Origin: Chloroflexota bacterium
GTDB taxonomy: Bacteria; Chloroflexota; Anaerolineae; B4-G1; SLSP01
Length of the DNA: 6,132 nucleotides
Direction of reading: 5' to 3'
NCBI GenBank assembly: GCA_022707725.1
Contig: JAKJAB010000224.1
Location: 1-6,132 of the forward strand
Below, one piece after another: positions 1 through 5,622 of this stretch. Each line of letters starts with the position of its first letter. Position 1 is the stretch's first letter. The translations under genes were made by a program, and so were the position numbers. The notes below the pieces were generated by a model. It was not told where the DNA came from and did not search any database. It saw only the letters and a program-made list of their open reading frames with translations.

Positions 1-70
1 GGTGGATGACCGAACCGGTGGGCAGGTATTGGCCAATGTTGACAAAGCGTAGGAATTCGAAATCGTGCAT
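1..70 (-). CDS. ecfT: Probable EcfT, ECF transporter transmembrane scaffold subunit (N-terminus only)
   Basis: Reading leftward from the ATG at 70-68 gives 23 codons before the window ends: MHDFEFLRFVNIGQYLPTGS followed by VIH. The pattern 'GQYLPTGSVIH' resembles the conserved N-terminus of EcfT proteins, where 'GQY.PG.S..HRLDPR' precedes the first membrane helix. EcfT is the integral membrane subunit that couples the EcfA ATPases to interchangeable S components. The gene lies 91 nt downstream of the fused ecfA gene on the same strand, which is the expected neighbour. An in-frame TGA at 94-92 limits the start, and ATG 70 is the first ATG after it. No Shine-Dalgarno sequence is visible because an octamer repeat runs to within 2 nt of the start. 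Identity rests on a short stretch plus context; the rest of the gene lies outside the window. Confidence 0.72.
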   Translation of the reverse strand, partial: MHDFEFLRFVNIGQYLPTGSVIH

Positions 71-72
71 AA

Positions 73-151
73 GAATCAGCGAATCAGCGAATCAGCGAAT
101 CAGCGAATCAGCGAATGGGCGAATAGGCGAATGGGCGAATAGGCGAATGGC
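73..151. repeat. Octamer tandem repeat array between ecfA and ecfT
   Basis: Plus-strand reading shows five perfect copies of GAATCAGC (73-112). These are followed by GAATGGGC, GAATAGGC, GAATGGGC and GAATAGGC (113-144) and a last incomplete GAATGGC (145-151). The period is exactly 8 bp throughout. The second half also has a 16-bp super-period because two variants alternate. The array fills nearly all of the gap between the ecfA stop (162) and the ecfT start (70), so it would form most of the intercistronic mRNA. It is not a CRISPR array because there are no spacers. The period is not a multiple of 3 and the array lies outside the called coding frames. Arrays of this type can vary in copy number by replication slippage; whether this one does is unknown. 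Confidence 0.93.
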
Positions 152-161
152 AAAGAATCCG

Positions 162-1964
162 TTAAAATCCGTTCGATCCGTCGACAAAATATCGAGACAA
201 AGCTTCGGACAGGGCCGTGGGCGAGACCAGGCCAGGCGGGAGCGTCCACCCGCGCGCGCGCAGGCCTTCGACGACCTGTGTGACGGTGGGCGTGGATAGC
301 CCCAACGTGCGCAACCGCTCGCCCTGCGCAAAAACATCCGCCACGCGACCATCGAGGATAGAATGCCCAGCGTCGAGCACCGTCACGTATCCAGTCAGCG
401 CCGCCACGTCCTCCATCTGGTGCGAGGACAATACCAATGTCATGCCGGTCTCCTTCAGTTTTTGTAGATGCGCGAGTAATTCGCGGTGCGAGGCCGGATC
501 AAGCCCGGCGGTGGGTTCGTCGAGTAAGAGCACTGAAGGCCGCAGCGCGAGGATCGAGGCCAACGCCACTTTGCGCTTCTCGCCGCCGCTGAGCGCGAAC
601 GTGAAACGATCCTTGAACGCATTGAAGCCCATCCCCACCAACTCCATCGCCCAGCGCACGCGCGCCCGCAGCGAATCGCCGAGCAAGCCCTGCAGGCGCG
701 GCCCATAGGCAATTTCGTCGCCCACGTATTGCTCGAAAATCTGCGCCTCCGGCAACTGAAAAACCAAACCCACCATGCGGCGCGCGGCGCGCACATCCGT
801 TTGGGGATCGTGGAGCGCGTAGTCACCGACGCGCACCATCCCTTCCTGCGGGCGCAGCAGTCCGTTGAGATGCTGCATCAACGTGGATTTCCCGGAGCCG
901 GTCGCGCCCAACAGTGCGTGTGAAGCGCCGGCAGCGATATCCAGCGTGACGCCCTCGAGCGAGCGTCGCGCCAGCGGCGTTCCGAGCATGTAAGTGTGCC
1001 CCAGGTCGCGCACGGCGATCAACGGCGTCTCGGCAACCGGCGACAGTGCGGCCTGCGCAGCCGGTAGTTCGACAGTGTGATGCGGCAAGGCATCCAACGC
1101 TTCCACAAGCGCGGGCGCGGTCAACAATCCGGCGGGCAACACCGGGAAGATCCGCCGCAGGGTACGCGCCAAACTTGCCGCAGGGGGCAAATCCAGGCCC
1201 AAAGTCCGCAAGGTATCCGCATCGGCGAACACCATCTCCGGCGAGCCATCCAGCGCCACACGCCCGCGTTCCAGGACCACCACGCGCTGCGCGTCCAATG
1301 CCTCCTCCATAAAGTGCGTAATGGTGATGACCGTCAGCCCGGCGCGATGCAACGCCGCCATCATCTCGCACACCGCGCGCCGCCCAACGGGGTCGAGCAT
1401 CGCCGTGGCCTCGTCGAAGACGATGCAGCGCGGGCGCATCGCCAGCACCCCGGCCAGGGCCACGCGCTGCTGCTGTCCCACCGAAAGCTGGTGCGGCGGG
1501 CGCATCCGCATCGCGGACATCCCCACCGCTTCCAGCGCCTCAGCCACGCGCGCGCGGATTTCGGCGGGCGGCAAGCCCATATTCTCCACGCCGAACGCCA
1601 CGTCTTCTTCCACCAACGACGCCACAATCTGGTCTTCCGGTCGCTGGAAGACCATGCCCACGGTGCGGTAAATCGCTGCATGTTGCGATTGGTCGCGCGT
1701 ATCCAACCCGGCAACCGTCACGCGCCCGGCGTCCGGGACGAGCAGCGCGTTCAAATGCCGCGCCAGCGTCGATTTGCCGGAGCCGTTCGCTCCGACAATC
1801 GCGACGTACTCGCCCTCCTCGATGCGCAGCGAAATCTCCCGCAACGCGGCAATCCGCTTGCCGTTGGGAAGCGGATAAGCGTAAGTGACGTTGTTGAATT
1901 CGATTAAGGAAGTTTGGAGGGAATAAATAAACCCAGCAGGGGGTGTTTGAAGGTTATCTTGCAT
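162..1964 (-). CDS. ecfA: Fused EcfA1-EcfA2 energy-coupling factor ATPase (two ABC domains in one chain)
   Basis: This 600-aa cytoplasmic ATPase should power an ECF-type vitamin or metal importer together with EcfT and an S component. Two full ABC ATPase domains are visible. In domain 1, Walker A GANGSGKST is at 58-66, the Q-loop FQRPEDQ at 106-112, the signature LSVGQ at 160-164, Walker B CIVFDE at 180-185 and the switch histidine at 217. In domain 2, Walker A GATGSGKST is at 353-361, FQLPEAQ at 402-408, LSGGE at 458-462, VLLLDE at 478-483 and the histidine at 515. Both Walker B glutamates are present, so both sites look competent. Each half carries the EcfA-like tail 'LRTLGL' (252-257 and 551-556), which supports fusion of two EcfA units rather than another double-ABC family. 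The ATG at 1964 overlaps the upstream DUF3800 gene by 11 nt, with no clear ribosome binding site, which suggests translational coupling. A start nearer residue 20 is possible. Confidence 0.92.
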   Translation of the reverse strand: MQDNLQTPPAGFIYSLQTSLIEFNNVTYAYPLPNGKRIAALREISLRIEEGEYVAIVGANGSGKSTLARHLNALLVPDAGRVTVAGLDTRDQSQHAAIYRTVGMVFQRPEDQIVASLVEEDVAFGVENMGLPPAEIRARVAEALEAVGMSAMRMRPPHQLSVGQQQRVALAGVLAMRPRCIVFDEATAMLDPVGRRAVCEMMAALHRAGLTVITITHFMEEALDAQRVVVLERGRVALDGSPEMVFADADTLRTLGLDLPPAASLARTLRRIFPVLPAGLLTAPALVEALDALPHHTVELPAAQAALSPVAETPLIAVRDLGHTYMLGTPLARRSLEGVTLDIAAGASHALLGATGSGKSTLMQHLNGLLRPQEGMVRVGDYALHDPQTDVRAARRMVGLVFQLPEAQIFEQYVGDEIAYGPRLQGLLGDSLRARVRWAMELVGMGFNAFKDRFTFALSGGEKRKVALASILALRPSVLLLDEPTAGLDPASHRELLAHLQKLKETGMTLVLSSHQMEDVAALTGYVTVLDAGHSILDGRVADVFAQGERLRTLGLSTPTVTQVVEGLRARGWTLPPGLVSPTALSEALSRYFVDGSNGF

Positions 1965-2706
1965 TGCGTCGTGTCAAACAGGCGGGGCAGGTACATCTAT
2001 CATTATACGTTTGCCGATGAGCAAGGCCATGCATAACGCCGCCGTCTTGGTAAAAACGACCCTCGACGCAATTGAAGTAAGTCAGATCGTTAGCATTGTA
2101 ACGGCGAAAAACGGCATAAGCGATGTGATCAGCGAGTTGCGTAATGCGCGAAGCCCGTGAATCGACAAAGAGAGGAACTTCACAAATGCTTTTCAGATAA
2201 TCGCCCCAACGGTTTCCCTGAGCACGAAAGCTTCGCGCCAGGCTTTGAAGACTGGATTCATAGGAACTTTTATCAAGAACGATCAAACCGTATTGTTTTT
2301 TGTCCACCGAGAGGTTACGGAGATAAATGTTGAAACGACTACTTAAGTCTTCAAAAGCCATCATAACCGGGTCTTGGTTGGGGTAAGATGCTTTGTGAAT
2401 AGCGCAAGCGAAAATAACAATGTCTGAAAAAGCCCCCTCAAGTGTCAAAAGCACGCGTTTAATGACAGTAATACGGTCTTCCCGTCTTTTCAATTGCTTC
2501 CACGGATCGTCCCGTCCATTGTAAATTGTTGCAGCATGGAACTCAACTTGGGTCGGAACTTGAGGATCGATTTCACAGGCAAGTTCATCGAGCTTATGAG
2601 AAAGCCAACGGACGCTGGTTTCTGGAACACAAACACCACCTAACACGAAGTATTCTTCATTTCGGTTAAGTACGGAGCCTGAATCATCGAGGTAAAGCAA
2701 GTGCAT
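1954..2706 (-). CDS. DUF3800 domain protein
   Basis: This 250-aa protein resembles the DUF3800 family, whose biochemical role I cannot state from the sequence. The family hallmarks visible are the N-terminal YLDDSG (residues 5-10), EFHA (55-58), a hydrophobic strand ending in VLDKS (143-147), and the C-terminal VDSRAS followed by QLADHIAY (181-186 and 190-197). The spaced acidic residues D7/D8, E55, D145, D182 and D193 would fit a metal-dependent, nuclease-like fold, but that is inference. The tail has a Cys cluster CTCPAC (238-243). The start at 2706 is chosen because it has AAAGG (2718-2714) 7 nt upstream and directly begins the conserved YLDDSG region. An in-frame ATG at 2748 lies on the far side of a terminator hairpin. 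Base composition is much more AT-rich than in the flanking genes (about 40% GC in one sampled 60-base stretch, versus about 73% in a sampled nadC stretch), which suggests later acquisition. Its stop overlaps the ecfA start, so it is probably cotranscribed with the transporter genes. Confidence 0.82.
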   Translation of the reverse strand: MHLLYLDDSGSVLNRNEEYFVLGGVCVPETSVRWLSHKLDELACEIDPQVPTQVEFHAATIYNGRDDPWKQLKRREDRITVIKRVLLTLEGAFSDIVIFACAIHKASYPNQDPVMMAFEDLSSRFNIYLRNLSVDKKQYGLIVLDKSSYESSLQSLARSFRAQGNRWGDYLKSICEVPLFVDSRASRITQLADHIAYAVFRRYNANDLTYFNCVEGRFYQDGGVMHGLAHRQTYNDRCTCPACLTRRNAR

Positions 2707-2720
2707 ATTCGAACCTTTAC

Positions 2721-2746
2721 AAAAAAAGCGCCCCTTATTAAGGGGC
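2721..2746 (-). terminator. Intrinsic terminator (or attenuator) in front of the DUF3800 gene
   Basis: On the minus strand GCCCCTT (2746-2740) pairs perfectly with AAGGGGC (2736-2730) around an AAT loop. GC and then seven T residues (2727-2721) follow. This is the classic stem plus U-tract of a Rho-independent terminator, oriented leftward. It ends only 14 nt before the DUF3800 ATG and just ahead of its ribosome binding site. It could therefore end a short upstream RNA or act as a conditional attenuator for the DUF3800-ecfA-ecfT unit. The plus strand has no T-run after the stem. Confidence 0.85.
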
Positions 2747-2868
2747 AAAAATCGGAAACAAAGCCGAATTGAGTTTACCTCAAACGGACCGCCAAATGCA
2801 GCCCTTTCGACCTTACCTGCCGAGTGAGATAACTCTCAACAGATTACCCAGATGTAACCCTCTCGACT
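2721..2868 (-). ncRNA. Candidate structured leader RNA or small RNA, class not recognised
   Basis: A consensus promoter upstream and an intrinsic terminator at the end define a transcript of about 140-150 nt with no convincing ORF. By eye, its 5' part can fold as a three-way junction. P1 pairs 2867-2862 with 2824-2819 (one G-U). P2 pairs 2859-2854 with 2847-2842 (one G-U, six-base loop). P3 pairs 2838-2834 with 2829-2825 (four-base loop). A further hairpin has TTGAG paired with CTCAA (2783-2779 with 2773-2769), flanked by CCG/CGG. A GCAG/CTGC pairing (2820-2817 with 2801-2798) would compete with P1, so alternative folds are possible. I found no diagnostic core of the TPP, FMN, SAM, cobalamin, T-box, SRP or 6S RNA families. 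It may be a riboswitch or attenuator for the transporter operon or an independent small RNA. The start point is estimated from the -10 box. Confidence 0.55.
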
Positions 2869-2874
2869 ATCTAT

Positions 2875-2904
2875 ATTATAACTCACTTTGAGCATTTTTG
2901 TCAA
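2875..2904 (-). promoter_or_regulatory. Consensus sigma-70 promoter for the leftward unit
   Basis: On the minus strand a perfect TTGACA (-35, 2904-2899) is separated by 18 nt from a perfect TATAAT (-10, 2880-2875). Initiation would fall near 2868, at the beginning of the predicted folded leader. Matching both hexamers exactly suggests a strong constitutive promoter, with control most likely exerted afterwards through the leader and terminator. It drives the DUF3800-ecfA-ecfT direction. Confidence 0.8.
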
Positions 2905-2909
2905 GCGAC

Positions 2910-2937
2910 TTTATTATCCTTCAGCTTCAGTTATAAT
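2910..2937 (+). promoter_or_regulatory. Probable promoter for the S component and nad operon
   Basis: TATAAT (2932-2937) is a perfect -10 box on the plus strand. The best -35 candidate at 16-nt spacing is TTTATT (2910-2915), a poor match to consensus, so this promoter would be weak or activator-dependent. Transcription would start near 2944, leaving a short leader of about 37 nt before the ATG at 2981. It sits back to back with the strong leftward promoter, whose -35 box is only 5 bp away. No clear operator palindrome was seen. Confidence 0.5.
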
Positions 2938-2980
2938 GCTACTATTGTCCTTTGCCCTTTACTCAAGAAAAGAGGTAGCT

Positions 2981-3538
2981 ATGTCGAAAGATAACATTCG
3001 CAAAATCACCATTACCGGCGTGTTGGGCGCGATTGCCGCCCTGTTGGGGTGGACGCACTGGGGCTTCATCCCCTGGTTCGCAGGCGCGTCGCTGACGATT
3101 ATGCACGTCCCGGTCATCATCGGCGCCGTGTTGGAAGGGCCAATTGTGGGCGTCGCCATTGGCCTGATTTTCGGCGCGTTCAGCATGTTGCAGGCCGCCA
3201 TCGCCCCAACGGGACCGGCGGACGTGCTGTTCACCAATCCGCTGATTGCCGTGCTGCCGCGCCTGTTGATCGGGCCGGTGGCCTGGCTGGTGTGGCGCAC
3301 GCTGGAGCGCAAACCTGCGCCCGGCCTGGTCGCCGCCGGTCTCGCCGGCAGCCTCACCAACACCGTGCTTGTGTTGGGGATGATCGGGCTGCTCGGCCAC
3401 GCCCCGTGGGCCGCTCTGCTGCCGCTGGTCGTCGCCAATGGCCTGCCCGAAGCCGCCGCGTCGGCCATTATCACCCTCGCCGTCGTCGCCGCGTGGAAGC
3501 AAATCGCCGTCGGTAAACAGCAAGGGTCTAAACTCTAA
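2981..3538 (+). CDS. ECF transporter S component, probably for an NAD precursor
   Basis: This 185-aa, very hydrophobic membrane protein has the look of ECF substrate-binding subunits. An N-terminal helix (about 9-25) is followed by MHVPVIIGAVLEGP (41-54), a Gly-rich helix GVAIGLIFGAFSM (57-69), PTGPADVLFTNPLIAVLPR (76-94), and further helices near 95-107, 115-138, 141-153 and 157-172. The 'HVPVIIGA..EGP.VG...GLIFG' pattern is typical of the family. S components bind the substrate and dock onto EcfT/EcfA, which are encoded divergently here. The substrate cannot be read from the sequence. Location directly upstream of nadC-nadA and nadB suggests niacin or a related precursor. The start at 2981 has AGAGG (2971-2975) 5 nt upstream. 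A TTG-initiated extension to 2888 would run through the promoter region and is rejected. The next gene begins 84 nt downstream. Confidence 0.85.
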   Translation: MSKDNIRKITITGVLGAIAALLGWTHWGFIPWFAGASLTIMHVPVIIGAVLEGPIVGVAIGLIFGAFSMLQAAIAPTGPADVLFTNPLIAVLPRLLIGPVAWLVWRTLERKPAPGLVAAGLAGSLTNTVLVLGMIGLLGHAPWAALLPLVVANGLPEAAASAIITLAVVAAWKQIAVGKQQGSKL

Positions 3539-3546
3539 TTTTTATC

Positions 3547-3601
3547 AGCAGATTTAGCAGATTAAGCAGATTTTTGAATTTCTAATCTGCTTAATTTACT
3601 G
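3547..3601 (+). repeat. Nonamer repeat and hairpin between the S component and nadC-nadA
   Basis: Three 9-bp units AGCAGATTT, AGCAGATTA and AGCAGATTT (3547-3573) are followed by the inverse unit AATCTGCTT (3584-3592) and a degenerate further one. ATTAAGCAGATT (3561-3572) and AATCTGCTTAAT (3584-3595) form a perfect 12-bp inverted repeat with an 11-nt loop. The hairpin lies in the 84-nt intercistronic gap. It lacks a clear U-tract downstream (TTACTG follows), so it is more likely an mRNA stability or processing element, or a dispersed repeat, than an intrinsic terminator. Confidence 0.85.
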
Positions 3602-3622
3602 ACCATTTTCATGGGAGACACT

Positions 3623-5542
3623 ATGGACAACAAGACATTACAAGCATTGCTCGACGCCGCCGCGCCGCTGATCGAACTGGCCGTCGCCGAGGACATTGGG
3701 CCGGGCGACGCGACGAGCACATCGACGTTGGATCCGCGCGCGCCGCTGCACGGACGCATCACTGCGAAGGAACGCGGCGTGATCGCCGGGCTGCCGGTGG
3801 TGGAAGCCGTCTTCCGTCGCGTGGACCCTGCCATTGCGTTCACCCCACACGTCGCCGACGGGCAGGAGGTGGTGCCGGGCGAGCTTGTCGCCGAAGTCGT
3901 CGGGCCGGGGCCGTCGCTGCTGGCGGCGGAACGCACCGCGCTCAATTTCCTGCAACGGATGTCGGGCATTGCGACGGCCACGCGCAGTTATGCTTCCGCC
4001 GTCTCGACCACGGACGCGACAATCCTCGACACGCGCAAGACGCTGCCCGGCTACCGCGCGCTCGACAAGTACGCCGTGCGCATGGGCGGCGGGATGAACC
4101 ACCGCATAGCGCTCTTCGATATGCTGATGGTGAAGGACAACCACGTCGACGGCGCGGGTAGCCTCTTGCTCGCCGTGGAACGCGCCCGCGCGCAGCATCC
4201 CGACCTGCCCATCGAAGTCGAAGTCCGCGATCTGGACGAACTGCGCCAGGCGCTGGCCATCGAGCCGCCGCTCGACCGCATCCTGTTGGACAATATGAGC
4301 CTCGATATGATGCGCGAAGCCGTCGCCATCGCTGCTGGACGGACGCCGCTGGAAGCCTCCGGCAACGTCACCCGTGCGCGCCTCAAGGCTATCGCAGAAA
4401 CCGGCGTGGACTTCATCTCCGCCGGCGCGCTGACGCACTCGGTCAAGGCGCTTGACCTGAGCATGAAGATTCAGCCGGTCGACAAAGCCGCAAAAATGGA
4501 CCCGGCGACGCGCGTCCGCGCAGTCAAATCTGCACTCGGCGACCGGCTGGTCATCCTCGGCCATCACTACCAGCGCGAGGACGTGATTGCTTTCGCCGAC
4601 TACCGGGGCGATTCGCTGGAACTCGCCCGCCGCGCCGCGCAGACCGATGCTGAGTTCATCGTCTTCTGCGGCGTCCACTTCATGGCCGAAGTCGCCGCCA
4701 TCCTGGCGAAGCTGGGCCAGCGCGTGCTGATTCCCGATATCGACGCGGGCTGCTTCCTCGCCGAGACGGCCAGCGAGCATCTGGTCGCAGAGGCGTGGAG
4801 TATCCTCGACGCCGCGCTCGCCACTAATGGCAGCAGCGCCGACGCCGAGATCACGCCCATTACCTACGTGAACTCCGATGCGGAACTCAAAGCCTTCTGC
4901 GGGCGGCACAACGGAACGGTCTGCACGTCCGGCAACGCGGACAAGGTGTTGAAGTGGGCGTTGAGCCAGCGCCCGCGGGTGTTCTTCTTTCCCGACCAAC
5001 ACCTGGGCCGCAACACGGCGCACAAACTCGGCATTGTCGGCGACGAAATGCTGCTGTGGAACGTCCGCCGCCCGCCGAGCGCGGAGGCCATCCACACGGC
5101 GAAGATCATCCTGTGGCCCGGCGTGTGCAACGTCCACCAACGTTTCCGCCCGGAGCACATCCAGAAAATGCGCGAACGCTATCCCGGCATCCGCGTCATC
5201 GTCCACCCGGAATGCAAGGCCGAACTGGTCGCTCTAGCCGACGACGGCGGCTCGACCTCCCACATCCTCAAGCAAGTCGAGGCCGCGCCTGCCGGAACGC
5301 AGTGGGCCATCGGGACGGAAAGCCGTCTCGTCCACCGCCTGCAAGCCGAACATCCCGACCAGCTCATCCTCTCCCTTGCGGACGTGCCGCCCTTCTGCCC
5401 CAACATGAGCCAGATCACCCTCTCCAATCTCGCCGAGATTATGGATGCTTTGGCGCGCGGCGAACTGCTCAACGAAGTCACCGTCGAGCCAGAGACCCGG
5501 CATTGGGCGAAAATCGCGTTGGAGCGGATGCTTGCATTATAG
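3623..5542 (+). CDS. nadC/nadA: Bifunctional NadC-NadA fusion: quinolinate phosphoribosyltransferase plus quinolinate synthase
   Basis: This is a single 639-aa cytoplasmic chain. Residues 1-283 or so are NadC, which converts quinolinate and PRPP to nicotinate mononucleotide, CO2 and pyrophosphate. Visible motifs are DTRKTLPG (136-143), MGGGMNHR (154-161), KDNH (171-174), EVEVRD (198-203), LLDNMS (221-226), EASGN (244-248) and SAGALTHS (266-273). Residues about 295-639 are NadA, the [4Fe-4S] enzyme that condenses iminoaspartate with DHAP to quinolinate. Its motifs are GHHYQRED (313-320), CGVHFMAE (349-356), YVNSDAE (415-421), CTSGNA (434-439), FFPDQHLGRN (455-464), HPEC (528-531), GSTS (543-546) and IGTESRLVHRL (563-573). 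The likely cluster ligands C349, C502 and C592 are all present. The linker is only about 10 residues and no stop or frameshift separates the halves. The ATG at 3623 is preferred because GGGAG (3613-3617) lies 5 nt upstream; an ATG at 3611 would leave that signal inside the gene. Both enzymes look intact. Confidence 0.96.
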   Translation: MDNKTLQALLDAAAPLIELAVAEDIGPGDATSTSTLDPRAPLHGRITAKERGVIAGLPVVEAVFRRVDPAIAFTPHVADGQEVVPGELVAEVVGPGPSLLAAERTALNFLQRMSGIATATRSYASAVSTTDATILDTRKTLPGYRALDKYAVRMGGGMNHRIALFDMLMVKDNHVDGAGSLLLAVERARAQHPDLPIEVEVRDLDELRQALAIEPPLDRILLDNMSLDMMREAVAIAAGRTPLEASGNVTRARLKAIAETGVDFISAGALTHSVKALDLSMKIQPVDKAAKMDPATRVRAVKSALGDRLVILGHHYQREDVIAFADYRGDSLELARRAAQTDAEFIVFCGVHFMAEVAAILAKLGQRVLIPDIDAGCFLAETASEHLVAEAWSILDAALATNGSSADAEITPITYVNSDAELKAFCGRHNGTVCTSGNADKVLKWALSQRPRVFFFPDQHLGRNTAHKLGIVGDEMLLWNVRRPPSAEAIHTAKIILWPGVCNVHQRFRPEHIQKMRERYPGIRVIVHPECKAELVALADDGGSTSHILKQVEAAPAGTQWAIGTESRLVHRLQAEHPDQLILSLADVPPFCPNMSQITLSNLAEIMDALARGELLNEVTVEPETRHWAKIALERMLAL

Positions 5543-5592
5543 CTTTCAGCCGTCAGCAATCAGCTTTTAGCGCTGGCTGACGGCTGAAAGCT
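5541..5592. repeat. 17-bp perfect inverted repeat built from heptamers, at the nadC-nadA stop
   Basis: Positions 5541-5557 and 5576-5592 are perfect reverse complements separated by 18 nt, and would form a strong hairpin in DNA or mRNA. The left side is a 7-bp tandem of the NNTCAGC type (TTTCAGC, CGTCAGC, AATCAGC, then TTTTAGC; 5544-5571). The right side is the inverse GCTGANN tandem (GCTGACG, GCTGAAA, GCTGATC, GCTGACG; 5576-5603). The left arm begins within the TAG stop of nadC-nadA (5540-5542). No U-tract follows, so it is not a classic terminator. It could act as an mRNA stabiliser or be a dispersed repeat element. Confidence 0.92.
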
Positions 5593-5622
5593 GATCGCTG
5601 ACGGCTTTTAAGGAGATTTATG
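5583..5622 (+). repeat. Left copy of the direct repeat flanking the four-helix-bundle gene
   Basis: This 40-nt stretch contains GCTGAAAGCTGATCGCTGAC (5583-5602), then GGCTTTTAAGGAGATTT and the ATG of the following gene. It is matched nearly base for base by 5961-5999. The repeat carries the AAGGAGA ribosome binding site (5610-5616) as well as the start codon, so the duplicated unit is a complete translation start. Confidence 0.92.

Noticed and set aside
73..151. CRISPR array
   Set aside because: The repeat unit is 8 bp, the copies are contiguous and there are no spacers or cas genes.
2707..2748. Longer DUF3800 start at the ATG at 2748
   Set aside because: The extension is encoded by the terminator hairpin and its T-run. 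The ATG at 2706 has its own AAAGG and begins the conserved family start.
2775..2868. TPP riboswitch, suggested by the minus-strand ATCTGGGTAAT
   Set aside because: The resemblance is limited to that short piece. The CUGAGA element that should precede it and the GCCAGCGUAGGGA that should follow are absent, and the element begins too close to the transcription start.
2775..2868. SRP (4.5S) RNA, suggested by the size and the GGCAGGTAAGG stretch
   Set aside because: The conserved core around GGAAGGAAGCAGCC is missing.
2888..2980. N-terminal extension of the S component from a TTG at 2888
   Set aside because: It would run through the -10/-35 region and has no ribosome binding site. The ATG at 2981 has AGAGG properly spaced and starts just before the first membrane helix.
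3561..3595. Intrinsic terminator between the S component and nadC-nadA
   Set aside because: The stem is AT-rich and no U-tract follows on either strand. The genes are codirectional and only 84 nt apart.
3611..3622. Upstream ATG at 3611 as the nadC-nadA start
   Set aside because: The GGGAG that best serves as ribosome binding site would fall inside the coding sequence, and the four extra residues add nothing recognisable.
3638..5206. Long minus-strand open frame (about 522 codons) opposite nadC-nadA
   Set aside because: It lies entirely antisense to a gene whose motifs are unmistakable. High GC content suppresses stop codons in other frames, and the translation shows no recognisable domain.
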